Program-made: the position numbers and the translations under genes
Shown here: positions 22,173-29,985 of the stretch, one piece after another
Layout: every line of letters begins with the position of its first letter
Numbering within the stretch: the first letter of the stretch is position 1
Notes under the pieces: model-generated
Seen by the model: only the letters and a program-made list of their open reading frames with translations
What the model was told of the DNA's origin: nothing
Database searches by the model: none
Source of the DNA: Kineosphaera limosa NBRC 100340
GTDB taxonomy: Bacteria > Actinomycetota > Actinomycetes > Actinomycetales > Dermatophilaceae
NCBI RefSeq assembly: GCF_000298215.1
Contig: NZ_BAHD01000035.1
Coordinates: 1 to 64,000 of the forward strand
Length of the DNA: 64,000 nt
Reading direction: 5' to 3'

Positions 22173-23444
22173 TCAGGCGTCGGCGTAGGGCGAGGACGTG
22201 CGAACCTGCGGCCGGATGCCGTCGCCGGCGTCGGGGTCGGGCAGCACGTCACGCGGGTCGACGAGCACGACGTCGTGGCCGTCGAGGGTCAGCCGGCGGA
22301 TGCCCTCGAGCAGCATCCGTCGACCAACGTCATCGACGGAGGTGACCCGCGAGAGGTCGAGCGCCAGCGGCTCGGGGCCAGGCTCGAGCTGCGCCAGCGC
22401 GCGCAACACCGACTCGCCGGCAGCGAACCGGATCGGGCCCTGCAGTTCGGCGTGCAGCCACGTCTGGCCTTCGTACTCGACCGTGCCGCTCTCGCGCACG
22501 GCCGCGACCGCGAGCGGCGGGGCGGACATCAGGTGCAGTCCCATGTCGTTCGAGAGTCGCTCGCAGACGTTCACTCCGCGGGCGCTGTTGCCGAACCGGT
22601 CGAGGCGGGGCGAGAAGGTGCCGATCCCGACCTGCCCGGGCAGCGCGCCGATGATCCCGCCGGCGACCCCGCTCTTGGCGGGAATGCCCACGTTGGTCAG
22701 CCAGTCGCCCGCCGCGTCGTACATCCCGCACGTCGCCATGACCGAGAGCACCTGCCGGCACACCGCCTCCGGCACCACCTGCTCGCCGGTCAGCGGGTTG
22801 CGCCCGGCCGCCGCGAGCGTCATGGCCATGACCGCCAGGTCGCGCACGTCGACGAGCAGGGCGCACTGACGGACGTAGCCGCGCACCGTCTCGTGCGCGT
22901 TGCCGGCGATGATGTCGTGGCTGCGCACGAGGTGAGCCAGCGCCAGGTTGCGGTCGGCGGTCTCCATCTCGGAGGCGAACACGGCCTCGTCCACGCTCAG
23001 TTCGCGGCCGGCGAACGCGGACAGTCCGGCGCGCACCTGCTCGCAGCGGTCCTGCTCCGAGCACTCGTCGCCGCCGACGAGCGCATGGGTGGTGATGGCG
23101 CCGACGTTGATCATCGGATTGCGCGGCCGGCCGGTGTCCTCCTCCAGGGAGATCTCGTTGAACGCATCGCCGGAAGGTTCGACGCCGACCCGGTCCAGCA
23201 CCGCCTCCTGGCCGCGGTCGGCGAGGGCGAGCGCGTAGACGAACGGTTTGGAGATCGACTGGATGGAGAAGCGCACGTCCGCGTCGCCGGCGGCGTAGAC
23301 GGTGCCGTCGGCCACGCACAATGCGACCGCGAGCCGATCCGGGTCGGCGGCGGCCAGTTCGGGGATGTAGTCGGCCACCTCTCCCTCGTCGCCGGCGCAC
23401 TCACCGAGAACCTGCTGGAGATAGTCGTCGACCGGAACCTTCAT
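22173..23444 (-). CDS. glsA: Glutaminase with C-terminal STAS domain (first copy)
   Basis: The 423-residue product aligns over its full length with the downstream gene, including SISKPFVYALAL, NPMINVGAITTHAL, VGIPAKSGVAGG and the STAS-like LALDLSRVTSVDDVGRRMLL. The two differ in the tail and at scattered sites, so the duplication is not recent. The STAS part may sense a ligand or partner; the sequence does not say which. The gap to the second copy is 74 nt and cotranscription is likely. Confidence 0.93.
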   Translation of the reverse strand: MKVPVDDYLQQVLGECAGDEGEVADYIPELAAADPDRLAVALCVADGTVYAAGDADVRFSIQSISKPFVYALALADRGQEAVLDRVGVEPSGDAFNEISLEEDTGRPRNPMINVGAITTHALVGGDECSEQDRCEQVRAGLSAFAGRELSVDEAVFASEMETADRNLALAHLVRSHDIIAGNAHETVRGYVRQCALLVDVRDLAVMAMTLAAAGRNPLTGEQVVPEAVCRQVLSVMATCGMYDAAGDWLTNVGIPAKSGVAGGIIGALPGQVGIGTFSPRLDRFGNSARGVNVCERLSNDMGLHLMSAPPLAVAAVRESGTVEYEGQTWLHAELQGPIRFAAGESVLRALAQLEPGPEPLALDLSRVTSVDDVGRRMLLEGIRRLTLDGHDVVLVDPRDVLPDPDAGDGIRPQVRTSSPYADA

Positions 23445-23484
23445 GGTGCGACCCTACGGACCCTCGGGCGACCGTTGAGGATGG

Positions 23485-24999
23485 TCAGTCGAGGATCTGC
23501 TGCGCGCGCTCGATAAAGGTCTTGAGGACGTCGATGCGGGCGTGCTGTTTGTCGTTGCCGGCGACGACGGTCCAGGGGGCGTTCGGCGGGGAGGTGCGGG
23601 CGATCATCTCGTTCATCGCGTTGACGTATTGGTCCCACTTCTCGCGGTTGCGCCAGTCCTCGTCGGTCAGCTTCCACGGCTTGTCCTGCGCGCGGGCGTC
23701 GAAGCGGGCGAGTTGCTCGTCAGGGTCGATGTAGAGAAAGAACTTCAGGAGCAGCATCCCGTCGTCGGTGAACTCCTTCTCCATGGCGTTGATCTCGCCG
23801 AAGGCTCGGTCCCATTCGGCCTGGGTGGCGAACTCTTCGATGCGTTCGACCATGACGCGGCCGTACCAGGAGCGGTCGAAGATCGCGATGCGGCCACGGG
23901 CGGGCAGGTTGTTGTAAAAGCGCCACAAGTAGTGGTGTTTCTTGTCCTTGCCCTCGGGCGCGGCGGTCGGGTTGATGCGAAACAGCCGCGGGTCGAAGCC
24001 TTTGATGAGCCGGCGAATTGCCCCGCCTTTACCGGCGGCGTCCATTCCTTCGAAGACCATGAGGGTGGGGATGTCGGCCTGGGCCAGGCGGTAGGCCAGG
24101 GCGCCGGCCTCCTCCTGCAGCGGGCCGAGTTGCTCGTCGTACTCCTCGTCGGTGAGCGCGAGGTCCAGCGGCACCTCACCGAGGATGTCCGGCGGCGTGC
24201 CGTAGGAGCGGTCGACGGGCGCCTGCGCGACCGATTCCCTTGTGGTCAGTGCTGATTCGATGGCGTCGCAGACGATACCGAGCACCTCGATGGAGGCCTG
24301 TTTGCGATGGCCGGCGTCGACGACGTGCCACGGCGCGAACGCGAAGTTCGTGCGCTCGAGCACGTCCTCGATGCGCACGGCGAGCTTCTTGTAGCGACGA
24401 TTCTGCCAACGATCGTGCGGGGAGATGAGCACCTCGCGCGCATCGGACGCGTACTCCTCGATGCGCTTGGACTGTTGTTTGCGGGTGATGTGCAGAAAGA
24501 ACTTGACGACGACCATGCCGTCGTCGGTGAGGGCCTTCTCGGTGGCGGCGAGCGCCTCGATGCGGGCTTCGTCGTCGGCCTCGTCGAGGTCGAGGCGATT
24601 CATCAGGCCCGTGTAGACGCTGCGATCGAACACGGTGATATCACCCTCGGCGGGGATGGCCTGCCAATAGCGCTGGCTCGGCACATACTCACGGTCCTCG
24701 TCGGTCAGGTGGTCGAAGACGTGCACAGAGAATCCACGGGCGTCGAGCCGGCGCAGCAGGTGGGTCATGACGTAGCCCTTGCCGGAGCACTCCCACCCGT
24801 CGATCTGTACGAGCACCGGCATCCCGGCGTCGGCGGCCTGGCGTTGCAGCCGTTCCAGCCGGTCCTTGAGGTCGCCGCGCTTGACGTCCGCGTACTCCGG
24901 GCGCATCCCGCGCTCTCGAGCCTCGTCCAACATCGCTGTTCTCCCTACCGTCGACTCCAGCGTGGCCGTCAGGCTATGCGGCCCAGTCGCCTTCGTCAT
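23485..24999 (-). CDS. pap: Polyphosphate:AMP phosphotransferase (PPK2 class II, two fused domains)
   Basis: It uses polyphosphate to phosphorylate AMP to ADP. The 504-residue product has two PPK2 domains. The N-terminal one has a Walker A-like DGWECSGKG near residue 67 and DRSVYTGLMNR; the C-terminal one has FEGMDAAGKGG near 313 and IFDRSWYGRVMVERIE. The C-terminal domain has the canonical GxDAAGKG and is the one known to be catalytic in this class. The ATG overlaps the stop of the upstream regulator (ATGA), so both are made from one mRNA. Confidence 0.92.
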   Translation of the reverse strand: MTKATGPHSLTATLESTVGRTAMLDEARERGMRPEYADVKRGDLKDRLERLQRQAADAGMPVLVQIDGWECSGKGYVMTHLLRRLDARGFSVHVFDHLTDEDREYVPSQRYWQAIPAEGDITVFDRSVYTGLMNRLDLDEADDEARIEALAATEKALTDDGMVVVKFFLHITRKQQSKRIEEYASDAREVLISPHDRWQNRRYKKLAVRIEDVLERTNFAFAPWHVVDAGHRKQASIEVLGIVCDAIESALTTRESVAQAPVDRSYGTPPDILGEVPLDLALTDEEYDEQLGPLQEEAGALAYRLAQADIPTLMVFEGMDAAGKGGAIRRLIKGFDPRLFRINPTAAPEGKDKKHHYLWRFYNNLPARGRIAIFDRSWYGRVMVERIEEFATQAEWDRAFGEINAMEKEFTDDGMLLLKFFLYIDPDEQLARFDARAQDKPWKLTDEDWRNREKWDQYVNAMNEMIARTSPPNAPWTVVAGNDKQHARIDVLKTFIERAQQILD

Positions 25000-25520
25000 G
25001 TGCTGCGGCGTTGACTGGTGTCAGGGTGGAGCGCCACGAACAGGGACCACGGCTGCGCCTGCGGGTCGCGCGGCCGGTCGTGAAACTCCTGCAGCAACTC
25101 GAAGAGTCGTTCGCGGAACTCCTCCAGCTGCTCGTCGGGTAGACGCAATGACATCCGGGTCATGCCCTGGTTCTCGGTGGGTGCCCGGCTGACCTCCGCC
25201 AGGAACGCCTCCAACATCGAGGCGGAACTCGCGGGAGCGTTCGTGAACCAGGACTTTCCGGTGGCCCGGTAGGGGATCTCGCGGGCACCGCGTCGGCCGC
25301 GGCGCGGCTCCAGCGCCTCGAGAAAGCCGGTGTCGACGAGGGTGCGCACGTGGTGCAGGGCGGTCGCGGGCTTGAGGTCGAGCGTCTGCGCGATCTCCCG
25401 GTTGCTCAGCGGCTCGTCGAGCGTCGCTCGCAGGATGCGCAGGCGGACCCCGGAGGCGAGCGCCTTGGCCTCCGCCTCCGTGGCGTCCCGGTGCTCCTGG
25501 TCGCCATGACGTTCGCCCAT
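24996..25520 (-). CDS. ArsR-like winged-helix transcriptional regulator
   Basis: The 174-residue product has a helix-turn-helix (LASGVRLRILRATL, LSNREIAQTLDLKPATALHHVRTL) around residues 18-65, typical of the ArsR/HTH_20 group, and a C-terminal half that may bind a ligand or dimerise. The ATG at 25520 is used because earlier in-frame starts would run over the operators and the divergent MFS gene. Two near-identical operators lie between the two genes, so it probably represses itself, pap and the MFS gene. No Cys pair of metal sensors is seen, so an organic ligand is more likely than a metal. Confidence 0.87.
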   Translation of the reverse strand: MGERHGDQEHRDATEAEAKALASGVRLRILRATLDEPLSNREIAQTLDLKPATALHHVRTLVDTGFLEALEPRRGRRGAREIPYRATGKSWFTNAPASSASMLEAFLAEVSRAPTENQGMTRMSLRLPDEQLEEFRERLFELLQEFHDRPRDPQAQPWSLFVALHPDTSQRRST

Positions 25521-25536
25521 AGCCCCACGATAGCAA

Positions 25537-25556
25537 CGATTGACAAATCCCAATCG
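25537..25556. promoter_or_regulatory. Operator copy 1 in the regulator/MFS intergenic region
   Basis: CGATTGACAAATCCCAATCG is an inverted repeat of the type expected for a dimeric ArsR-like protein. It lies 17 nt from the regulator's start codon. Confidence 0.75.
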
Positions 25557-25570
25557 CTGCTGGAAGCTAG

Positions 25571-25590
25571 CGATTGAATATTCCCAATCA
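25571..25590. promoter_or_regulatory. Operator copy 2 in the regulator/MFS intergenic region
   Basis: CGATTGAATATTCCCAATCA repeats the first operator with changes only in the spacer and last base. The two sites are 34 bp apart, about three helical turns, so dimers could bind on the same face. This copy ends 12 nt from the MFS start and overlaps its probable promoter. Confidence 0.75.
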
Positions 25591-25602
25591 CTGGAGGTCG
25601 GC

Positions 25603-26883
25603 GTGGTCACGAACTCGTCTGCGCGGCGCACGCTGTTCCGGCATCGCGACTTCCGGCTGTTGTGGATGGGAGACACGGTCTCGGTCTTCGGGATGCAGAT
25701 CGTGGGCTTCGCGATGCCGCTCGTGGCCATCCAGGTGCTGGGCGCCGGGGAGTTCCAGATGGGGGTCCTGACCGCCCTGGAGATGCTGGCGTACCTGCTC
25801 ATCGGCCTCCCGGCCGGCGCCTGGGTGGACCGGTGGCGCAAGAAGCACGTGATCGTGCTGGGCGACCTGGCTCGGGCCACGTTGCTGCTGACGATCCCCC
25901 TCGCATTCGTCGGCGGGTGGCTTGGGATGTGGCAGCTGTACGTCGTGGCGTTCCTGACCGGCTGCATCACGGTCTTCTTCGACGTGGCCAATCAGTCGTA
26001 TCTGCCCGAACTTGTCGAGAGTGAGGCGATCAGCGAGGGCAACTCCAAACTGGAGGCCAGCCGGTCGGCGGCGCTCGTCTCCGGCCCGGCGGTGGCCGGG
26101 TCACTGGTCCGGCTCATCGGATCGCCCCTGGTCATCGCGGTGACCGCCGCCTGCATGGCGTTGTCGTCGCTGCTCGTCAGCCGCATCCGGCACCAGGAGC
26201 AAGTGAGCGACGTGGCGGCGAGGCGCCCGCTGGCGACCGAGATCCGCAAGGGTCTTGCCTTAGTGCTCGACCATCCGCTGCTGCGTCGGATCGTCATGTG
26301 CACCGGGACGCTGAACTTCGCCGGCGGCGGCGTCAACGCGCTGTTCATGCTGTACGCGCTGACGGTGCTGGGGCTCAGCGAGGTCACCGTCGGCATGGTC
26401 TTCGCGCTTGCCGGTGCGGGCGGGCTGGTGGGGGCGCTGACCGCCGAGCGCTTCGGGCGGCTCGTCGGCGAGGGACGGTCCATCCCGCTGGGGGCGCTCA
26501 TCTGCGCGGTGGCCTCGTTCGGTGTGCCGTTGGCGCACGTGCTGCCCGCACTGCCGACGCTCATCGTGGGCTGGACGGCCATGGCCTGGGGGGTCGTCGT
26601 CTACAACATCGGGCAGGTCAGCTTCCGGCAGCGGCTGTGCCCCAAGCCGCTGCTCGGCCGGATGAACGCCTCCATTCGCTTCCTCGTCCTCGGGCCCGTG
26701 CCGATCGGCGCGTTCGTCGGCGGCGTGCTCGGGCATCAGCTCGGGATGCTGCCCACGTTCGTGATCTTCTGCGCCCTGAACCTGCTGGCGGCGGTCCCGG
26801 TCCTCTTCTCCCCGCTGATCTCGATGCGCGACCTGCCGCGAGAACTGGACGCGTACCGCACCGAGAACGGCAGTCGGGGCTGA
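25603..26883 (+). CDS. Major facilitator superfamily transporter, drug-exporter-like
   Basis: The 426-residue inner membrane protein has about 12 hydrophobic segments. The start RHRDFRLLWMGDTVSVFGMQ and the loop PAGAWVDRWRKKHV (motif A-like, about residues 75-88) are typical of MFS_3/enterobactin exporter-like pumps. The GTG at 25603 is preceded by GGAGG at proper spacing. Control by the divergent regulator and the pump-like sequence suggest efflux of a compound that is also the inducer. The substrate cannot be read from sequence. Confidence 0.88.
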   Translation: MVTNSSARRTLFRHRDFRLLWMGDTVSVFGMQIVGFAMPLVAIQVLGAGEFQMGVLTALEMLAYLLIGLPAGAWVDRWRKKHVIVLGDLARATLLLTIPLAFVGGWLGMWQLYVVAFLTGCITVFFDVANQSYLPELVESEAISEGNSKLEASRSAALVSGPAVAGSLVRLIGSPLVIAVTAACMALSSLLVSRIRHQEQVSDVAARRPLATEIRKGLALVLDHPLLRRIVMCTGTLNFAGGGVNALFMLYALTVLGLSEVTVGMVFALAGAGGLVGALTAERFGRLVGEGRSIPLGALICAVASFGVPLAHVLPALPTLIVGWTAMAWGVVVYNIGQVSFRQRLCPKPLLGRMNASIRFLVLGPVPIGAFVGGVLGHQLGMLPTFVIFCALNLLAAVPVLFSPLISMRDLPRELDAYRTENGSRG

Positions 26884-26890
26884 CCCGGCA

Positions 26891-26923
26891 GGCCACTCGG
26901 GCCACTCGGGCCACTCAGGCCAC
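26891..26923. repeat. 9-bp tandem repeat at the MFS/antitoxin junction
   Basis: The unit GGCCACTCG occurs three times, the third with one change, followed by a partial fourth. It lies between two convergent genes and covers the antitoxin stop codon. Confidence 0.7.
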
Positions 26924-27208
26924 GGCGTGGAATTCGATCCGCAGCCCCAACGCCTTGCTGACCTTCAGGATCGTTGCGAAGCTGGGGTTCCCATCTTCGG
27001 ACAGCGCCTTGTAGAGCCCCTCGCGGCTCAGGCCGGTCTCGCGAGCCAAGGCGCTGAGATTCCCTGAACGGGCGATGACTCCCAATGTGTGCGCGATGAA
27101 GGCAGGATCGTCCCCCGCTTCTTCCAGGGCAGCCTCGAGATAGAGCGCGGCATCGTGGGGCGTCTTCAAGTAGTCCGCGGAGTCGTACCGCGAATAGGTC
27201 TCGCTCAT
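26915..27208 (-). CDS. HigA-like antitoxin (addiction module DNA-binding protein)
   Basis: The 97-residue product has an N-terminal part (YLKTPHDAALYLEAALEEAG, residues about 13-32) and a helix-turn-helix (LSALARETGLSREGLYKALS, about 51-70), the layout of the short antidote proteins paired with RelE/HigB-like killers. Such antitoxins neutralise the toxin and repress the operon. The ATG at 27208 overlaps the toxin stop (ATGA); an earlier in-frame ATG would overlap more of the toxin gene. Confidence 0.88.
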   Translation of the reverse strand: MSETYSRYDSADYLKTPHDAALYLEAALEEAGDDPAFIAHTLGVIARSGNLSALARETGLSREGLYKALSEDGNPSFATILKVSKALGLRIEFHAVA

Positions 27209-27498
27209 TCCCGCCACTCCTTCGCCAACTCGTGGGCCTTCGCTATGTCACGCGCTTGATTCGACTTGTCACCGCCGCTCAACAGGATGACGAGCCGGTC
27301 ACCTCGCTGAACGAAGTAGACCCGATAACCCGGGCCGTGATTGATGCGTAACTCGGAGACGCCTCCGCCGACCGGCTTGACGTCCCCGGGATTGCCGAGA
27401 AGCAGGCGATCGATGCGCACCTGGATCCGCACCGCAGCGCCTCTGTCCCGAAGGCCTGCAAGCCAACGGTCGAAGGTCGCCGATCGCAACACTTCCAT
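27205..27498 (-). CDS. RelE/HigB-like toxin (addiction module killer protein)
   Basis: The 97-residue basic protein has the ParE/RelE-like fold pattern: FDRWLAGLRDRGAAVRIQVR, PVGGGVSELRINHGPGYRVY and LVILLSGGDKSNQARDIAKA. Members of this family are usually ribosome-dependent mRNA interferases. The toxin precedes the antitoxin, as in higBA. The ATG at 27498 has no ribosome binding site and sits about 1-2 nt from the predicted transcription start, so the message may be leaderless; a TTG at 27507 is the alternative. Confidence 0.87.
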   Translation of the reverse strand: MEVLRSATFDRWLAGLRDRGAAVRIQVRIDRLLLGNPGDVKPVGGGVSELRINHGPGYRVYFVQRGDRLVILLSGGDKSNQARDIAKAHELAKEWRE

Positions 27499-27506
27499 TA
27501 GTGTCA

Positions 27507-27536
27507 ACCATAGTTCACATTACGCGCCCCCGACAA
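27507..27536 (-). promoter_or_regulatory. Probable promoter of the toxin-antitoxin pair
   Basis: TTGTCG and TATGGT on the minus strand are 18 nt apart, placing the start of transcription at about the toxin's ATG. Confidence 0.4.
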
Positions 27537-27669
27537 CCCGTCTTGCTGGCCACCACGGTGGCCCTCTCGCCGCACGTCCGGATGCGTGAGCTACCAGGGA
27601 GTTGGATGCGCGCCGCGAACCCAGCCCCGAGGACGAGCCCGCCCTCCGTCGCCCTGCCAGCACTCGGCG

Positions 27670-27987
27670 TCAGTCGGTGACGGCCGAGTAGCCGTCCTCC
27701 CCGGCGAGCCGTTCGATGGCCGTCGCCAGCCCGAGGTCGCGGTCGGTGAGCTTGCCGACGTCGTGGCTCAGCGTCACGACGGTGACGTGGCCCGGGTAGC
27801 TCAGGGACAGGTCCGGGTGGTGGTTGCGCCGGTCGGCCAGGGCGGCCACGGCCGCGACGAACTGCCCGCCGCCGGTGAAGCCGCCGCAGTCGTAGGTCAC
27901 CGACAGCCCGGAGTCGGAGACGGCCCAGTTCGACAGGCCCGCCTTCCCCACGGATTCGCTTGTCACGCTCTGGTTGTCGTCACTCAT
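27670..27987 (-). CDS. 4a-hydroxytetrahydrobiopterin dehydratase (pterin carbinolamine dehydratase)
   Basis: The 105-residue product has the family core: an alpha-beta unit ending in RRNHHPDLSLSYPGHVTV, with the active-site histidines, then TLSHDVGKLTDRDLGLA. It recycles oxidised pterin cofactor after aromatic amino acid hydroxylation. No hydroxylase gene is nearby, and in many bacteria such proteins stand alone with uncertain roles. The ATG at 27987 gives normal length. It is a single-gene unit. Confidence 0.88.
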   Translation of the reverse strand: MSDDNQSVTSESVGKAGLSNWAVSDSGLSVTYDCGGFTGGGQFVAAVAALADRRNHHPDLSLSYPGHVTVVTLSHDVGKLTDRDLGLATAIERLAGEDGYSAVTD

Positions 27988-28255
27988 GAGCCCAACGTAG
28001 GCCGCAGGCGCACCGACCGCATCCGGCGTGATCTGCGTGATCGGCAACGAGCCACGCAGCGCAGTCACCCAGCGCTGTGGCGAACGGAGTACATCAAAGA
28101 CTCCAGTCCCGACCCGAGTCCGTGAAGGCGCGCTCACGGCCGCGATCTGGGGTGGCCGGAGCGATGACGTTCTCCACTCGCCACCACCGGGCCCGCTCGG
28201 GCGCCGAGCGCGGGAGCTACGCCATCTGTTCAGCGCTCACCCGCGTCCGGGTACG

Positions 28256-28945
28256 TCAGCTGTCGGTGAACCCGACCTCGGCGTGGCTGCCGTCGCACAG
28301 GGGCTTGAACTTGCTGGCGCCGCAGCGGCACAGGGTCATGCGGTTGCGGGTCTGCAGGTCGGCGCCGTCGGCGCGGTCGACCGGCACGCCGCCGGTCACC
28401 CACAGCGGGCCGTCGTCGACGATGAGGATCCGTTGGGGCAGGTCGGGCTCGTCGTCGACGCGGTCGCCGTCGGTGCGGTGGGTCAGGGCACCGGAGGGGC
28501 AGTGGTCGACCATGGCCACCATCTGCTCGACGACGTCGGCGTCGTCGGAGCGGACCATCTTCCACACGTTGGTGTCGGCGCGCATGCAGAACCCGGTGTG
28601 CTCGCAGATGCCGCGGTCGTCGCGCACCTGGACGCCATGACCCTGCATGACTCGTGCGCGCGCCTCGTAGGAGTCGGTCGGGGCAGCCTCGGTGCCGTCG
28701 AAGGGCTGCGGCCCCGACTTGTGGCTGCCGTCGCAGAACGGCTTGTTGCCCGACCGGCCGCACCGGCACAGCCAGTAGGTGCCCTCGTCGTCGGCCTCTC
28801 CGGAGGTGTCGACGGCCGCGGGCTCCTGCCACTCGATCGGGTGCCCGCCCTCACTGAGCACCCCGACTCGCACGAGGTCCACTCTCCCGAACACGCCGTA
28901 CGGTCCGTTTTCGGTCGCTTCGATGCGTCGCACTGAGTCACCCAT
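28256..28945 (-). CDS. CDGSH iron-sulfur protein with a central ferredoxin-like domain
   Basis: The 229-residue protein has two CDGSH motifs, CRCGRSGNKPFCDGSH (about residues 60-75) and CRCGASKFKPLCDGSH (about 206-221), each expected to bind a [2Fe-2S] cluster through three Cys and one His. Between them lies GICEHTGFC (about 112-120) and later DHCPSGAL (about 147-154), the pattern of the Fer4_19 divergent ferredoxin domain. It probably carries three clusters and acts in redox or iron-sulfur trafficking; no partner is encoded next to it. Start is the ATG at 28945. Confidence 0.9.
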   Translation of the reverse strand: MGDSVRRIEATENGPYGVFGRVDLVRVGVLSEGGHPIEWQEPAAVDTSGEADDEGTYWLCRCGRSGNKPFCDGSHKSGPQPFDGTEAAPTDSYEARARVMQGHGVQVRDDRGICEHTGFCMRADTNVWKMVRSDDADVVEQMVAMVDHCPSGALTHRTDGDRVDDEPDLPQRILIVDDGPLWVTGGVPVDRADGADLQTRNRMTLCRCGASKFKPLCDGSHAEVGFTDS

Positions 28946-29002
28946 GCCGAAACGCTACTGCGCCAGGGTACCGAAGGCGCGCCAGTCGGATGGGGAGCTG
29001 AC

Positions 29003-29842
29003 TCAGTCGAGCGCGAGGGTCCCGCGGATGCGCACGGTGCTGCGGCCGCCGACCCACACTTGGCCGTCTTCGCGGTCGATGTGCACGCGGCCGGCGCGGC
29101 CCAGCGCCGTGCCCTGGGAGGCGACGTAATGCTCGGGCAACTCGTCGGAGTCGATGAGCCAGAGGGCGAGGCCGGCGTTGAGGCTTCCCGTCACCGGGTC
29201 TTCGGCGGCCCCGAGGGTCGGCACGAAGGCGCGCACCTCGACATCCGCCGGGGCGCCGTCGGGGTAGCGGCCGATGACGCCGAGCTTGAGGTCGCCCATC
29301 ACCGCGAAGTCCGGGCGCAAGCCGAGCACCGTCTCGGCATCCGGCACCAGCACACCCAGCCAACCCGGGCCGTTGTCGACCCACGCGGCGCCCTCGCATG
29401 ACCCCAGCCCCAACGATGCCAGCGCCTGGGCAAGGGTCGCGTCGTCGACCGGCCCGGAGCGCAGCAGCTCGGGCGCGGCGAATGCCAACCGGTCGCCCTC
29501 CAGCCGCACGTCGATGAGCCCGACGCCGCACTCCTGCACGATCCGCTCACCGGCCGGCACGCCGCCGGCCTGCAGCCACGCCCACGCCGACCCGAGGGTG
29601 GGGTGCCCGGCGAACGGCAGCTCGCCGCCGGGGGTGAAGATCCGCAGCCGGTAATCCGCTCCCCCGGCCCGGCCCTGCGGCGTGGGCTCCAGCATGAACG
29701 TCGTCTCCGAGAGGTTGGTCCAGCGGGCGAACGCGGCCATCGTCGCCTCGTCGAGTCCGTCGGCCTCGTGCACGACCGCGACCGGATTGCCGCGGAAGGC
29801 CTCGTCGGTGAACACGTCGACCTGACTGAACGGCTTGCTCAT
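29003..29842 (-). CDS. PhzF family isomerase/epimerase-like protein
   Basis: The 279-residue product has the two-lobed PhzF fold: FSQVDVFTDEAFRGNPVAVV at the start, NLSETTFML with the conserved catalytic acidic residue near 45, ELPFAGHPTLGSAWA near 78-92 and EDPVTGSLNAGLALWL near 225. Members act as isomerases such as the phenazine enzyme, but most are uncharacterised, and no phenazine genes are present. The ATG at 29842 matches the conserved N-terminus; an upstream extension of ten residues is not typical. Confidence 0.88.
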   Translation of the reverse strand: MSKPFSQVDVFTDEAFRGNPVAVVHEADGLDEATMAAFARWTNLSETTFMLEPTPQGRAGGADYRLRIFTPGGELPFAGHPTLGSAWAWLQAGGVPAGERIVQECGVGLIDVRLEGDRLAFAAPELLRSGPVDDATLAQALASLGLGSCEGAAWVDNGPGWLGVLVPDAETVLGLRPDFAVMGDLKLGVIGRYPDGAPADVEVRAFVPTLGAAEDPVTGSLNAGLALWLIDSDELPEHYVASQGTALGRAGRVHIDREDGQVWVGGRSTVRIRGTLALD

Positions 29843-29985
29843 GCGCCCCAGCCTAAGCAGCACAGCGAACACGCACCCCTCAGCGTCACTTCAGTCGGCG
29901 GGCGCAATCTCGCCGGTGTCGACACAAATTCGCCGGATACGGCTGACCGGAGGCGATCGACTGCCGCCGAGGAGGAGTCACACAC

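Noticed and set aside
24996-25991. A 331-residue reading of the ArsR-like regulator
   Set aside because: The first 157 codons are antisense to the MFS gene and cross both operators; the conserved regulator begins at 25520.
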